Positions 14,839 to 22,614 of a stretch of DNA of 26,593 nucleotides are shown here, in pieces. The stretch is taken from contig JBNJEM010000026.1 of the NCBI GenBank assembly GCA_051745935.1, positions 1-26,593 on the forward strand, given 5' to 3'. Position numbers and translations under genes: made by a program. Within the stretch, counting starts at the first letter, position 1. Every line of letters begins with the position of its first letter. The notes below the pieces were generated by a model that did no database searches, was not told where the DNA came from, and worked only from the letters and a program-made list of their open reading frames with translations. The DNA comes from JBNJEM01 sp051745935 (GTDB taxonomy: Bacteria > Planctomycetota > Planctomycetia > Pirellulales > Pirellulaceae).

Positions 14839-17169
14839 TTAATAGACTCCGTTCACGCCGGCCAAGAACATGTGGGCGGTGCCGGCGTTGAAGGCCATCG
14901 CCCTATCGTCATAATCGTAATAATTGTAGCGGCCGAAAACCCCAAAACTCCGTGATAGGGCGTAATCAAGGCCCGCCATGACGCGGTAGGTGTTGACCCG
15001 CACCTGGCTATAGCCGGGCAGGTCCGGGTAGTCAAAGCTTCCCGCCGCTGCGTCGCCAGGAGGGCCTTCATCCAGGGAGTAACTGTTTACGGGCAGGTCG
15101 CCAATCACGTTGCGGCTCTTGACAAATTCAAAGCCGGTGCTCAGCGTAACGCGTGATGACCACGCATAGGAGCTCCCAAAATTCAGCACGTCCGCCCGCC
15201 CGGTGTAGCTCCAGGAATCCGTCCATGCCAGAAACTCTTGACCCCCGTGAGGGCCGCTCACCCATTCCCCATCTTCTCGACCCAGCGTGATGTCTTGGTC
15301 AATCCAGTTCGAGAACGTTGCGTAGCCGGCCGTGAAGGACCAACGCTCAGTTGGGGCATACCAGCTGCTGATGACGATCGGGTAGCTGTCCTCGTCGAAG
15401 CTGACGTAGTCCGAGTGGTGAGAGGTGTTTTGAATCCAGAACGATGCGTTCACCATGAAGTTATTGGTCGGGCTCCAATTGCCACCGATTTCGATCCGGT
15501 CCTCGGTCTCGGGCAGATTGGAATTGATGGCTGCATCCAAACTTAGCTGTTGCCGGTGTGTGACACCTACCAGCGGCCAATTGTTATGGGTCATCCGGTA
15601 TCGGACAAAGGAGCTCAGTGCCGTTGACCAGTCCTGTTTCAAACCGACGAAAAACATATTGGTCAGGGTCGTCGGCTGCGTGAAAGGCTCGAGGTTCGTC
15701 AAGTCATACGTGACGTTCCGCCGTTTGAGCTCCTTGTACTCGTAGCCTCCGGTCACTGCCAGCCGCCGTCGCAGACCGAGACTGTCGTGGAACGGACGCC
15801 AGCGTCCCTTCACGCCGGTCGCCCACTCCACGCGATCAACAAGCCCAAGATAAAGGGATTCCGGATCGTAGTTGGTCGGCGGGACGTCGTCCTCCAGCCA
15901 CGGTCCGTCTGGATAACGCGTGTTCAGTGACACGGTGTCCGCCGAGTTGTCCATGCCGGACGTTTCACCATAAACAGTCCACCTCAAGCCCTCGATCGAT
16001 GTGTTGGTCAGCCGGGCGTCGACCCCGTAGAACCGTCGATCCGACTCCCGGAACTTGTTGTGCGTGTTGCCTAGGTGGCCGACGACGTAGAGATCCGTAT
16101 TCTCCGTGAGCAATGCACCCAGTTTCATCCGGTCGATTGTCGTGTAGTTTTCCGGTACCACGGCATATGGGCCCTCGGCCTGGAAACCGTACGAAGGAGC
16201 GACGGAGGAGTAGTCTCTGGTAACAAGCTCGTCGTTTTGTTGAAATGACCGCATGGTGCGGGAGTATTCCAGCGTCACCGCGCCGAAACGGGCTTCTATG
16301 ACCGGTTCGACCTCCATGGTAAGCCAGTCGATGTGCTGTCCTTGGCTTACCACGTGGCAAGTGTTGCCGGCATCCGGGTTTTGTGCACGCGATCCCGTCC
16401 AGCAATGCTGGGTGGAATTCGCCTGCCGCATGCCGGTTTTCTTGAGCCCCCAGACGTTCAGGCGCCAGCGAATGTTGTCGGTCAATCGGCCTTCGAAATC
16501 GACGTCCATCTCCTGCACCCGGATGGCATGGTCCTCGCCAACATCGAGGTCGTCGCCGTGCATGACGGATCCAGGATCTCCGTTGTCGAGAGGCGGATCA
16601 TAAAACCCTCCCTCCGGCGGGAATACGCCGTCCACGTCCGGGATGCGAGGGCCGCCGAGCGGATCGTGGCCGAAGCGGTGAAGAAACCGATCGTAATCGG
16701 CGTCTACCGAGAGGCCTGGACCGCCATAGAAATACAAACCTGCGTCCGTCGTTTCGCTGTTTGTCCCCGTGGCGAAGAAGTCGAAGGTTCGCCAGCCATC
16801 GCTGCTCAATCCATCCAGATCCCAGAAAGGCGATGAATCGTCCATGTCGTCCCACTCAGCGACGTTCGACAGCGACCCATCTTGGTCCACGCCCCACCAT
16901 CCGGAGCGCAGTGCCAACCGCGGCGAGGGGGGCACCTCTTCAAACTCGAAATACGAGCTTTCCCGCGAATCTGAGGAGTCTTCGTTGACAGACTCTCCCT
17001 CGGCAGACTCAGCGGCTTGGAAGTCGGAAATCCCAAACACCGGTTCGCCCGAGTCCTCCAGTACGTCCGGCTGAACAGCTGTTGCAGGCTCGTTGTCCGC
17101 GGCCGGTAACCGGTCCGCGGGCACAAGTATCGTGGCGGCTGCAACGAGCACGGAAAATGTCCGTGTCAT
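14839..17169 (-). CDS. Outer-membrane beta-barrel, MtrB/PioB-like porin of a porin-cytochrome conduit
   Basis: A 776-residue exported protein. ATG at 17169 has a run AGGGGGG about 8 nt upstream, and a signal peptide (MTRTFSVLVAAATILVPADR, cleavage near LPAADN) follows. Residues about 40-85 are strongly acidic (Glu, Asp and Ser rich). From about residue 215 the sequence alternates polar and aromatic residues in strands (MDVDFEGRLTDNIRWRLNVW, ATGVKGRWRPF, RVTLSTGFEFVKS) and ends GVNGVY. The C-terminal aromatic residue is typical of outer-membrane barrels. MtrB and PioB are barrels that hold a periplasmic decahaem cytochrome so electrons can cross the outer membrane. The family call rests on barrel character, size and its place 65 nt after a 14-haem MtrA-like gene. 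Cys256 and Cys271 could form a disulfide. A different large barrel cannot be excluded. Confidence 0.72.
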   Translation of the reverse strand: MTRTFSVLVAAATILVPADRLPAADNEPATAVQPDVLEDSGEPVFGISDFQAAESAEGESVNEDSSDSRESSYFEFEEVPPSPRLALRSGWWGVDQDGSLSNVAEWDDMDDSSPFWDLDGLSSDGWRTFDFFATGTNSETTDAGLYFYGGPGLSVDADYDRFLHRFGHDPLGGPRIPDVDGVFPPEGGFYDPPLDNGDPGSVMHGDDLDVGEDHAIRVQEMDVDFEGRLTDNIRWRLNVWGLKKTGMRQANSTQHCWTGSRAQNPDAGNTCHVVSQGQHIDWLTMEVEPVIEARFGAVTLEYSRTMRSFQQNDELVTRDYSSVAPSYGFQAEGPYAVVPENYTTIDRMKLGALLTENTDLYVVGHLGNTHNKFRESDRRFYGVDARLTNTSIEGLRWTVYGETSGMDNSADTVSLNTRYPDGPWLEDDVPPTNYDPESLYLGLVDRVEWATGVKGRWRPFHDSLGLRRRLAVTGGYEYKELKRRNVTYDLTNLEPFTQPTTLTNMFFVGLKQDWSTALSSFVRYRMTHNNWPLVGVTHRQQLSLDAAINSNLPETEDRIEIGGNWSPTNNFMVNASFWIQNTSHHSDYVSFDEDSYPIVISSWYAPTERWSFTAGYATFSNWIDQDITLGREDGEWVSGPHGGQEFLAWTDSWSYTGRADVLNFGSSYAWSSRVTLSTGFEFVKSRNVIGDLPVNSYSLDEGPPGDAAAGSFDYPDLPGYSQVRVNTYRVMAGLDYALSRSFGVFGRYNYYDYDDRAMAFNAGTAHMFLAGVNGVY

Positions 17170-17234
17170 AGTAAATCCCCCCTCATATCAAAATATCCCC
17201 TTCGAGACAGTCACGAAGGGTATGGGTCGGCCGG

Positions 17235-18731
17235 CTAACGGAACATCGCCGGGAAATGCGGTGTGGGCAGGTCGCTTCCGTGAATTTGGGAGTGGCATGT
17301 GGTACAGTCCGTGTACAGGGCTGGCCGCAGCTGTGGAATGTTATCAATATCGACCCGCTCACCGTGACCATGATTGCCATCGCGATGTCCCACGTGGCAT
17401 CGCAAGCACAGGAACGTCGGAGGTTGTTTCAGCAAGTTGTCGGCTACCGTACCATGTGGCTCGTGGCAGATGCTGCAGTCTTCGGTCACCGGTGGGTGTT
17501 CGTAGGCAAACGGCCCCTGCTTATCCGCATGGCACTTCCAGCAAAGCAGGTTCTTGGTGTCGGCGTTCAGGTTGCCTTCCTGTTGGCCGTGAGCATCGTG
17601 ACAGTCAGAGCACACCATCTTGCCTTCCTTGATCGGATGATGGGACGGAAGGGCGTTCATGCCGTAAATCTTCGCATGGCACTTATAGCATGCCTCCGGT
17701 TCCTGCACCGACATCGCCAGGCGCTTGGGCCGCGCGACATTGGTATGAAGAAAACTCACACCCGTGGCCCGCGGAAACTGTTGGACAGCGGCTCGGGGGT
17801 GCGGGTTGTGACAGTCCGTACAGGCCACGCCCATCAGGTTGTGCGTCGAGGCGTGCCACGCCATCGTGGGTGACCCCTCTTGGTGACATTCGAGACAGAG
17901 GTCTTTCCTTGAATGATCCAGGATTTTGCCGTGGGCGTCGTGGCAGGTCGTGCAATTAAACCCATTGGGACCGCCGATCTGGTGCGGGCCCGCAATCTCC
18001 TGCATCTCGTACATATCGCCGTGACATTTGTAGCAGGTATCCGGTGAAACCGCCCCGAGATTATTTGAGGTCCCAGCGAGCGACGGCATGTCCGCCGGCT
18101 GCCGATGGGCGGCCAGCGCAATCTGTTCGCCGTGGACACCCGCGGCGGCCGCGATCGGTTCGGTTGTCGGCTTCGTCCCCGGCGGCACGTTGTAGTGCGA
18201 CGTGTGACAATCCCGACAAGAAACGCGATTGTTCGCGTGGACCGAGCAACGCCACCTGGCCCCGGGAGCACAGGCGTCCTCTTCGTGGCATTGAAGGCAC
18301 AATTCAGAAGCCTTGGCCGGTTCCAACGTCTTGAAACTCAAGATCGAATCAGGATCCTCGCCCCGTGTGATCAGGTGCTGGCTGGCCGGCCCGTGGCACG
18401 ATTCACACGCTTGGCCCTCGTCGTGAATACCGCGATGGACGTTTTCTGCGAACGTCTTGGTGTACTCCTCGTGGCACGTCAGACAGAGTTCGTCGTCGTT
18501 GACATACTCCGCCCCTTCCACGGTGGGCATTTCGGCCTTGACGATCGGGAGCCTTGCCGCGTGAAATTCATCGTTCGGCTTGGGCCAACCCGGTTCCAAT
18601 TCGGTGTCTGCTCGCCGGGCCTGCCTCTCGGGAAACCCACAAGAGGCAATTGTGAAGCAGCAGACAGCCAGCAGTCCCAGCCCAACGACAGGGGCCTGAA
18701 CGTACATTCTGATGCGAGTGTTCTCGGACAC
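17235..18731 (-). CDS. 14-haem MtrA/DmsE-like periplasmic lipoprotein cytochrome c
   Basis: A 498-residue protein. GTG at 18731 was chosen because AAGGAGG lies 7 nt upstream. A hydrophobic segment and the lipobox IASC predict a lipoprotein with lipidated C31. Fourteen CxxCH motifs follow between C83 and H480. The pattern CLTCHEEYTKTF, CESCHGPASQH, CLQCH, CRDCHTSHY, then CYKCHAKIYGMNALPSHHP and MVCSDCHDAHG matches decahaem MtrA/DmsE/PioA cytochromes. Haems 5-8 (about residues 231-311) and 9-12 (about 346-426) are two copies of one tetrahaem module, which explains fourteen haems instead of ten. MtrA proteins sit inside MtrB barrels and carry electrons through the outer membrane. The barrel gene follows 65 nt downstream on the same strand. 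Confidence 0.9.
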   Translation of the reverse strand: MSENTRIRMYVQAPVVGLGLLAVCCFTIASCGFPERQARRADTELEPGWPKPNDEFHAARLPIVKAEMPTVEGAEYVNDDELCLTCHEEYTKTFAENVHRGIHDEGQACESCHGPASQHLITRGEDPDSILSFKTLEPAKASELCLQCHEEDACAPGARWRCSVHANNRVSCRDCHTSHYNVPPGTKPTTEPIAAAAGVHGEQIALAAHRQPADMPSLAGTSNNLGAVSPDTCYKCHGDMYEMQEIAGPHQIGGPNGFNCTTCHDAHGKILDHSRKDLCLECHQEGSPTMAWHASTHNLMGVACTDCHNPHPRAAVQQFPRATGVSFLHTNVARPKRLAMSVQEPEACYKCHAKIYGMNALPSHHPIKEGKMVCSDCHDAHGQQEGNLNADTKNLLCWKCHADKQGPFAYEHPPVTEDCSICHEPHGTVADNLLKQPPTFLCLRCHVGHRDGNHGHGERVDIDNIPQLRPALYTDCTTCHSQIHGSDLPTPHFPAMFR

Positions 18732-19208
18732 GACATCGCCTCCTTGCTTTCTTGCAGTTTACCCCGTCGCTGCCCTCAAAGGGGTACGACAGCCACGTGG
18801 GGTCCCTGGCTGGTCGCGACGCCGAACACCTCGTTCGACGTTTGCGAGGACCGTTGCCTTCCAGGCAGCTCCGAACATACGTCTGGAGTCGTCCATTGGC
18901 CGCCCGAATCTTGACCTCTCGGTATTGTTTTTGGAGCGAACTCCCTGTTTTTAGGCTGGCCTACCCCCTGATTGGTGCCACTTGCCTGCAACTTTGAGCT
19001 TCGGAGGGGTCGACGGACGGGGAGTTCGGTCACCCCCCGCTCTATTCCGTCCGCCCCGCTGATTGTCCGTTCCTTCCATCGTCCAGTTTTGTTACCCTAA
19101 GGTCAAAAATCGGTGTTAACTCTTTTTCCGAGGTGCATTACCATTGGATACGTCAACGGTTGGCCGGTCGCAACTTTTGGACCCCTATTGGGTTGGGCAA
19201 GGTGGCGC
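18732..19208. other. Divergent intergenic region between the 14-haem gene and hemA
   Basis: This 477-bp stretch must contain promoters for both directions, but no convincing -35/-10 pair was found. It holds an inverted repeat CGGACGG (19014-19020) with CCGTCCG (19047-19053). It also holds GTTTTGTTACC (19086-19096), whose complement recurs upstream of the cytochrome operon at 7486-7496. No small gene is supported. Confidence 0.5.
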
Positions 19209-20480
19209 GTGAAGGTGCAGGTGCTCGGTTGCAATTATCGATATGCTCCACTGGCGCTTCGAGAGCGGTTTGCTTTCAGCCCGGAGCAGTCGCGGTCTGC
19301 TTTGGAGCGGTGGCGGGGCAAATTTCCCGGCGCCGAGGCCGTCTTGCTTTCAACCTGCAACCGCGTGGAGCTCTATACGGCCTCGGAGAACGGCGGTGCC
19401 CCCACTTCCCGGCAGGTCATTGATTTTCTCGCCCACTGTCACCGTTTGAACGTCGAGGAATTCGTGGGAGCTGTGTACGACTTTGACGGCCGCGAATCGG
19501 TGCGACATCTGTTTCTCGTGGCCAGTAGTTTGGACAGCATGGTGGTGGGGGAGCCACAGATTTCGTCGCAGGTGAAGCGGGCATATCAGTTGGCCACAGA
19601 ACAAGAAGCGACCGGCCCGTTGATGCACGCGGTGTTCCAGGCGGCGGCAAAGGTGGGACGCCGTGTGGCTCGTGAAACGGCCATTCACACGCATCGTGTC
19701 AGCATCCCGAGTGTGGCGATTGGTGAGTTTGCGGCACGGATTTTTGAGCGATTTGACAAGAAAAAGACGCTTGTTATCGGGGCCGGCAAGATGGCGGAAG
19801 AGACGTTGCAGTACCTGCGGAATCAAGGTGCCAGCGATTTGACCATCATCAACCGGAATCCACGGCGGGCCATCGATTTGGCCCGGCGATGCCAGGGACA
19901 GGCATGCCCGTGGGACCAACTGTTCCCGAAGTTGACCCAAGCCGATTTGATCGTCAGTACCACTGGATCCGTGGAGCCAATCGTCTCGGAAGAACTGTTT
20001 GCCACTGTGCAGCGTGCCCGCAACGAGCGGCCTCTGTTCATCCTTGACCTGGCCGTGCCCCGTGATTTCGCCCCGGCGATTGGGGACCAAGCAGGGGTTT
20101 ACTTGTACTCAGTGGACGATCTTCGGGCCGTGTGTGAGCAGAACCGGAGACTCCGCGATCGGGAGCTACCGGCGGCCGTTGGCATCGTCGAAAAGGAAAC
20201 CGATCGCTTTATGGCCAAGCTGCACCATCGGGCAACGGGGCCCGTCGTGCGGCGACTAAAACAAGTCTGCGACGAACCTAAGGAAGTAGAATTGGATCGT
20301 CTATTCCAGAAGATTCCAGAGCTGGATGAGCACGCAAGACACGAAATCCGTTACGCGTTTGACCGTCTCACCAATAAACTCCTTCATCGCCCTCTGGAAG
20401 CACTCCGCTCAGAGTCTCGCGACGGGGTTCCCACCGGACTTCTCGATGCCGTGTCTCGACTCTTTCAGTTCAAGGATTGA
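19209..20480 (+). CDS. hemA: Glutamyl-tRNA reductase
   Basis: HemA reduces glutamyl-tRNA(Glu) to glutamate-1-semialdehyde with NADPH, the first committed step of the C5 route to haem. GTG at 19209 gives a 423-residue protein beginning VKVQVLGCNYRYAPLALRER, as in the family. This start places the catalytic cysteine at C50 in LLSTCNRVELY, the usual number. Other features are VVGEPQISSQVKRAY, the nucleotide-binding VIGAGKMAEETL, DLAVPRDFAP, and the C-terminal dimerisation helix ending in NKLLHRPLEALR. Longer upstream starts add sequence unlike the family. resB begins 43 nt downstream. A haem-synthesis gene next to ccs genes is a known arrangement and fits the very high c-haem demand of this locus. 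Confidence 0.95.
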   Translation: MKVQVLGCNYRYAPLALRERFAFSPEQSRSALERWRGKFPGAEAVLLSTCNRVELYTASENGGAPTSRQVIDFLAHCHRLNVEEFVGAVYDFDGRESVRHLFLVASSLDSMVVGEPQISSQVKRAYQLATEQEATGPLMHAVFQAAAKVGRRVARETAIHTHRVSIPSVAIGEFAARIFERFDKKKTLVIGAGKMAEETLQYLRNQGASDLTIINRNPRRAIDLARRCQGQACPWDQLFPKLTQADLIVSTTGSVEPIVSEELFATVQRARNERPLFILDLAVPRDFAPAIGDQAGVYLYSVDDLRAVCEQNRRLRDRELPAAVGIVEKETDRFMAKLHHRATGPVVRRLKQVCDEPKEVELDRLFQKIPELDEHARHEIRYAFDRLTNKLLHRPLEALRSESRDGVPTGLLDAVSRLFQFKD

Positions 20481-20523
20481 CCCCGGAACCGGCTACTCAA
20501 ATCAGAAAACAGAGTTTATCGTG

Positions 20524-22449
20524 ATGAATGCACTCAAATGGATGGCCTCCGTGAAGTTAGCCGTCATTTTGTTGGTCGTTTTGGTTGTTGTACTCGCGGC
20601 CGCGACGTTTCTGGAAGCTGAACGGGGCCGTGAATTCGCCCAGTGGTACGTCTATGACAGTCACTGGTTCATTGGAATACTGGCCCTGTTGGGGCTGAAT
20701 ATTCTGGCTGCGACACTGGTCCGATTCCCCTGGCGAAAGCACCAATTCGGATTCCTCCTCACACACGCCGGTTTGTTGATCTTGTTGTTCGGCTCGGTTC
20801 AAACCTTTCTTCTCGGGATTGAAGGACAAGTTATCCTTCGGGAAGGAGAGACGGCCCGCAGCATGCTGCTGCGAGAACGCAGTCTGATTACGGCACGTCG
20901 GCATACCTCGAGCGGCCGAGTATCCACCGAGTTTTCCTTTCGGCCCGGCCCCGTGGATTGGCCGGAGGAGGAGGTCTTGGATTTCGGCGTCGCGGACGAT
21001 TTCGGCCTAAAAATTCTCAAATACTACCGTCACGCGAGAAAGGAAACCGAGTGGGTTTCGGACGAGAAGGATTACGTGGGGCCGGCGCTCAAACTGCAAC
21101 TCCTGGGGCCGGATGGGCATCGCGTGGCGGAGGACTGGCTCAACGCCAATCTATTCGGCGGTGAAGGTGTCATCGGTCCGACCAAATACACGCTGTTTCC
21201 CGTGTCGGCGGAGACGATGCAGCAGGATTTCTTGCAGCCACCCACCGATGACCTCGGCGAGCGGGGCGTGCTGTCAATACACTACAACGGACAAATGCGA
21301 CGAATCCGTGTCGACGATCAGCTGGGCCAGAAGGTCTCGCTCGGCGAGTCCGGCATGGAAGTGGAAATTGTCGAGTATTTGGCAAACGCCACACCGACGC
21401 TTGACGGACAATTCGTGTCGCGAGGTGAAGAGCCGGACAACGCCCTGTTGGAGCTGTTGATACACCTGCCCGACGCCGAGACCCCCGTGCGTCAGGTGGC
21501 GTTTGCCAAGCATCCACTCTTGAATCTGGATGCAGTGCACGGCCGCGAATCTCGCGTCAAGTTCTGGTATCATCATCATGCGGTCTCGCCGGTTGCCGGA
21601 GCGGCGTTTTTTCAGACGCCGGACGCGCGGTTATACTGCCGCCCGGTGGTCAACGGTTCATATCAACCCGCCATCGAGGTGCGGGAAGGCGGGCAGGTCC
21701 CATTGGGCAGTGAATTTAGTATCCGGATTGCAGAACACATCCCGTTTGCGCGAGAAGAGGTTCGTTTCGTACCTGTCGAACTGGCGGGGGGTGAAACGGA
21801 AAGTGCCAAGGCCGCGGCTTTGGTGGAGGTAACCGCGGGGGCGACCAAGCGGCAACTATGGCTTAGGCGACACGACCCACAACACGGTGTCCAAAACCTA
21901 TCCACTGAACGCGGTCCGGTCACGTTGTCATTCGATTATGAGCGGCGACCGCTCGGGTTCAATCTCGAATTGGAGGACTTTACCCGCCACGTGAATCCGG
22001 GACGTGTCGGCAATGCCGGCTTTTCCAGTACGGTTCGGGTCGCCGATGCAGCTGCCGGCGTCGACCGCCACCACGAAATATCGATGAATGCACCTTTGGA
22101 ATATGGGAAGTTCACGTTCTATCAGTCCAGCTTCCAGGAATCGCCCATGGGTAAGGAGGTTTCGGTGCTGACGGCGGCCCACGACCCGGGCCGCTTATTG
22201 AAGTACTCGGGCAGTCTTTTGATTTGTGCGGGCATCTTCACCATGTTCTATATGCGGTCTTACATATTCAAGGCCGTCCCGAAATTGCGGTTTTCAAGAC
22301 GCTCGGAAACCGGTTCGGGAGATACCGGGACCACCGGGCGTGACATGCAATTATGCCGGCCGGGGATGACTTTCTCCGTCGTGAGTCCGACCAACGGGAG
22401 GACGGCTTGCGCCGGGCAACTTTCCACCCGGAAAAATCCAACCGCCTGA
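20524..22449 (+). CDS. resB: Cytochrome c biogenesis protein ResB (CcsB, System II) with repeat-encoded C-terminal tail
   Basis: ResB/CcsB pairs with CcsA to form the System II cytochrome c synthase. The 641-residue product starts MNALKWMASVKLAVILLVVL, which gives the first membrane helix. Helices near WFIGILALLGLNILAATLV and FLLTHAGLLILLFGSV follow, then a periplasmic domain of about 500 residues and a last helix, GSLLICAGIFTMFYM. The segment PLEYGKFTFYQSSFQE close to the end is typical of ResB. ATG at 20524 (or GTG at 20521) follows hemA by 43 nt. The final ~30 residues, from around MQLCRPGMTF, are encoded by repeat copy 5, which also provides the TGA stop. That tail is cytoplasmic and unlike other ResB proteins. 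Confidence 0.93.
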   Translation: MNALKWMASVKLAVILLVVLVVVLAAATFLEAERGREFAQWYVYDSHWFIGILALLGLNILAATLVRFPWRKHQFGFLLTHAGLLILLFGSVQTFLLGIEGQVILREGETARSMLLRERSLITARRHTSSGRVSTEFSFRPGPVDWPEEEVLDFGVADDFGLKILKYYRHARKETEWVSDEKDYVGPALKLQLLGPDGHRVAEDWLNANLFGGEGVIGPTKYTLFPVSAETMQQDFLQPPTDDLGERGVLSIHYNGQMRRIRVDDQLGQKVSLGESGMEVEIVEYLANATPTLDGQFVSRGEEPDNALLELLIHLPDAETPVRQVAFAKHPLLNLDAVHGRESRVKFWYHHHAVSPVAGAAFFQTPDARLYCRPVVNGSYQPAIEVREGGQVPLGSEFSIRIAEHIPFAREEVRFVPVELAGGETESAKAAALVEVTAGATKRQLWLRRHDPQHGVQNLSTERGPVTLSFDYERRPLGFNLELEDFTRHVNPGRVGNAGFSSTVRVADAAAGVDRHHEISMNAPLEYGKFTFYQSSFQESPMGKEVSVLTAAHDPGRLLKYSGSLLICAGIFTMFYMRSYIFKAVPKLRFSRRSETGSGDTGTTGRDMQLCRPGMTFSVVSPTNGRTACAGQLSTRKNPTA

Positions 22450-22455
22450 AATATA
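22351..22455 (+). repeat. Dispersed ~105-bp repeat, copy 5
   Basis: A complete 105-bp copy in the same orientation as copies 1 and 2, from ATTATGCCGG to CTGAAATATA. It has the perfect stem CCGGG...CCCGG. It overlaps the 3' end of resB, whose stop codon is the TGA of CCTGAAATATA. Confidence 0.92.
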
Positions 22456-22614
22456 AGTACGCTCACCAGCCCTGCGGAAGGCGACTGCGGCAACTCAGTT
22501 TGCTCTGCTGCCTGGCGGCTGGGCTGTCCTTGGCCCGAGATCCCGGCGCGGCGTTTTGCGCTTCCTTAAACTTCACGTCATACAGACAACCCTTGAAAAA
22601 ACAAGGAGCCATCC

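Noticed and set aside
19014..19053. CGGACGG/CCGTCCG inverted repeat as a terminator
   Set aside because: The loop is 26 nt long, no T-run follows, and it lies between divergent genes where no terminator is needed.
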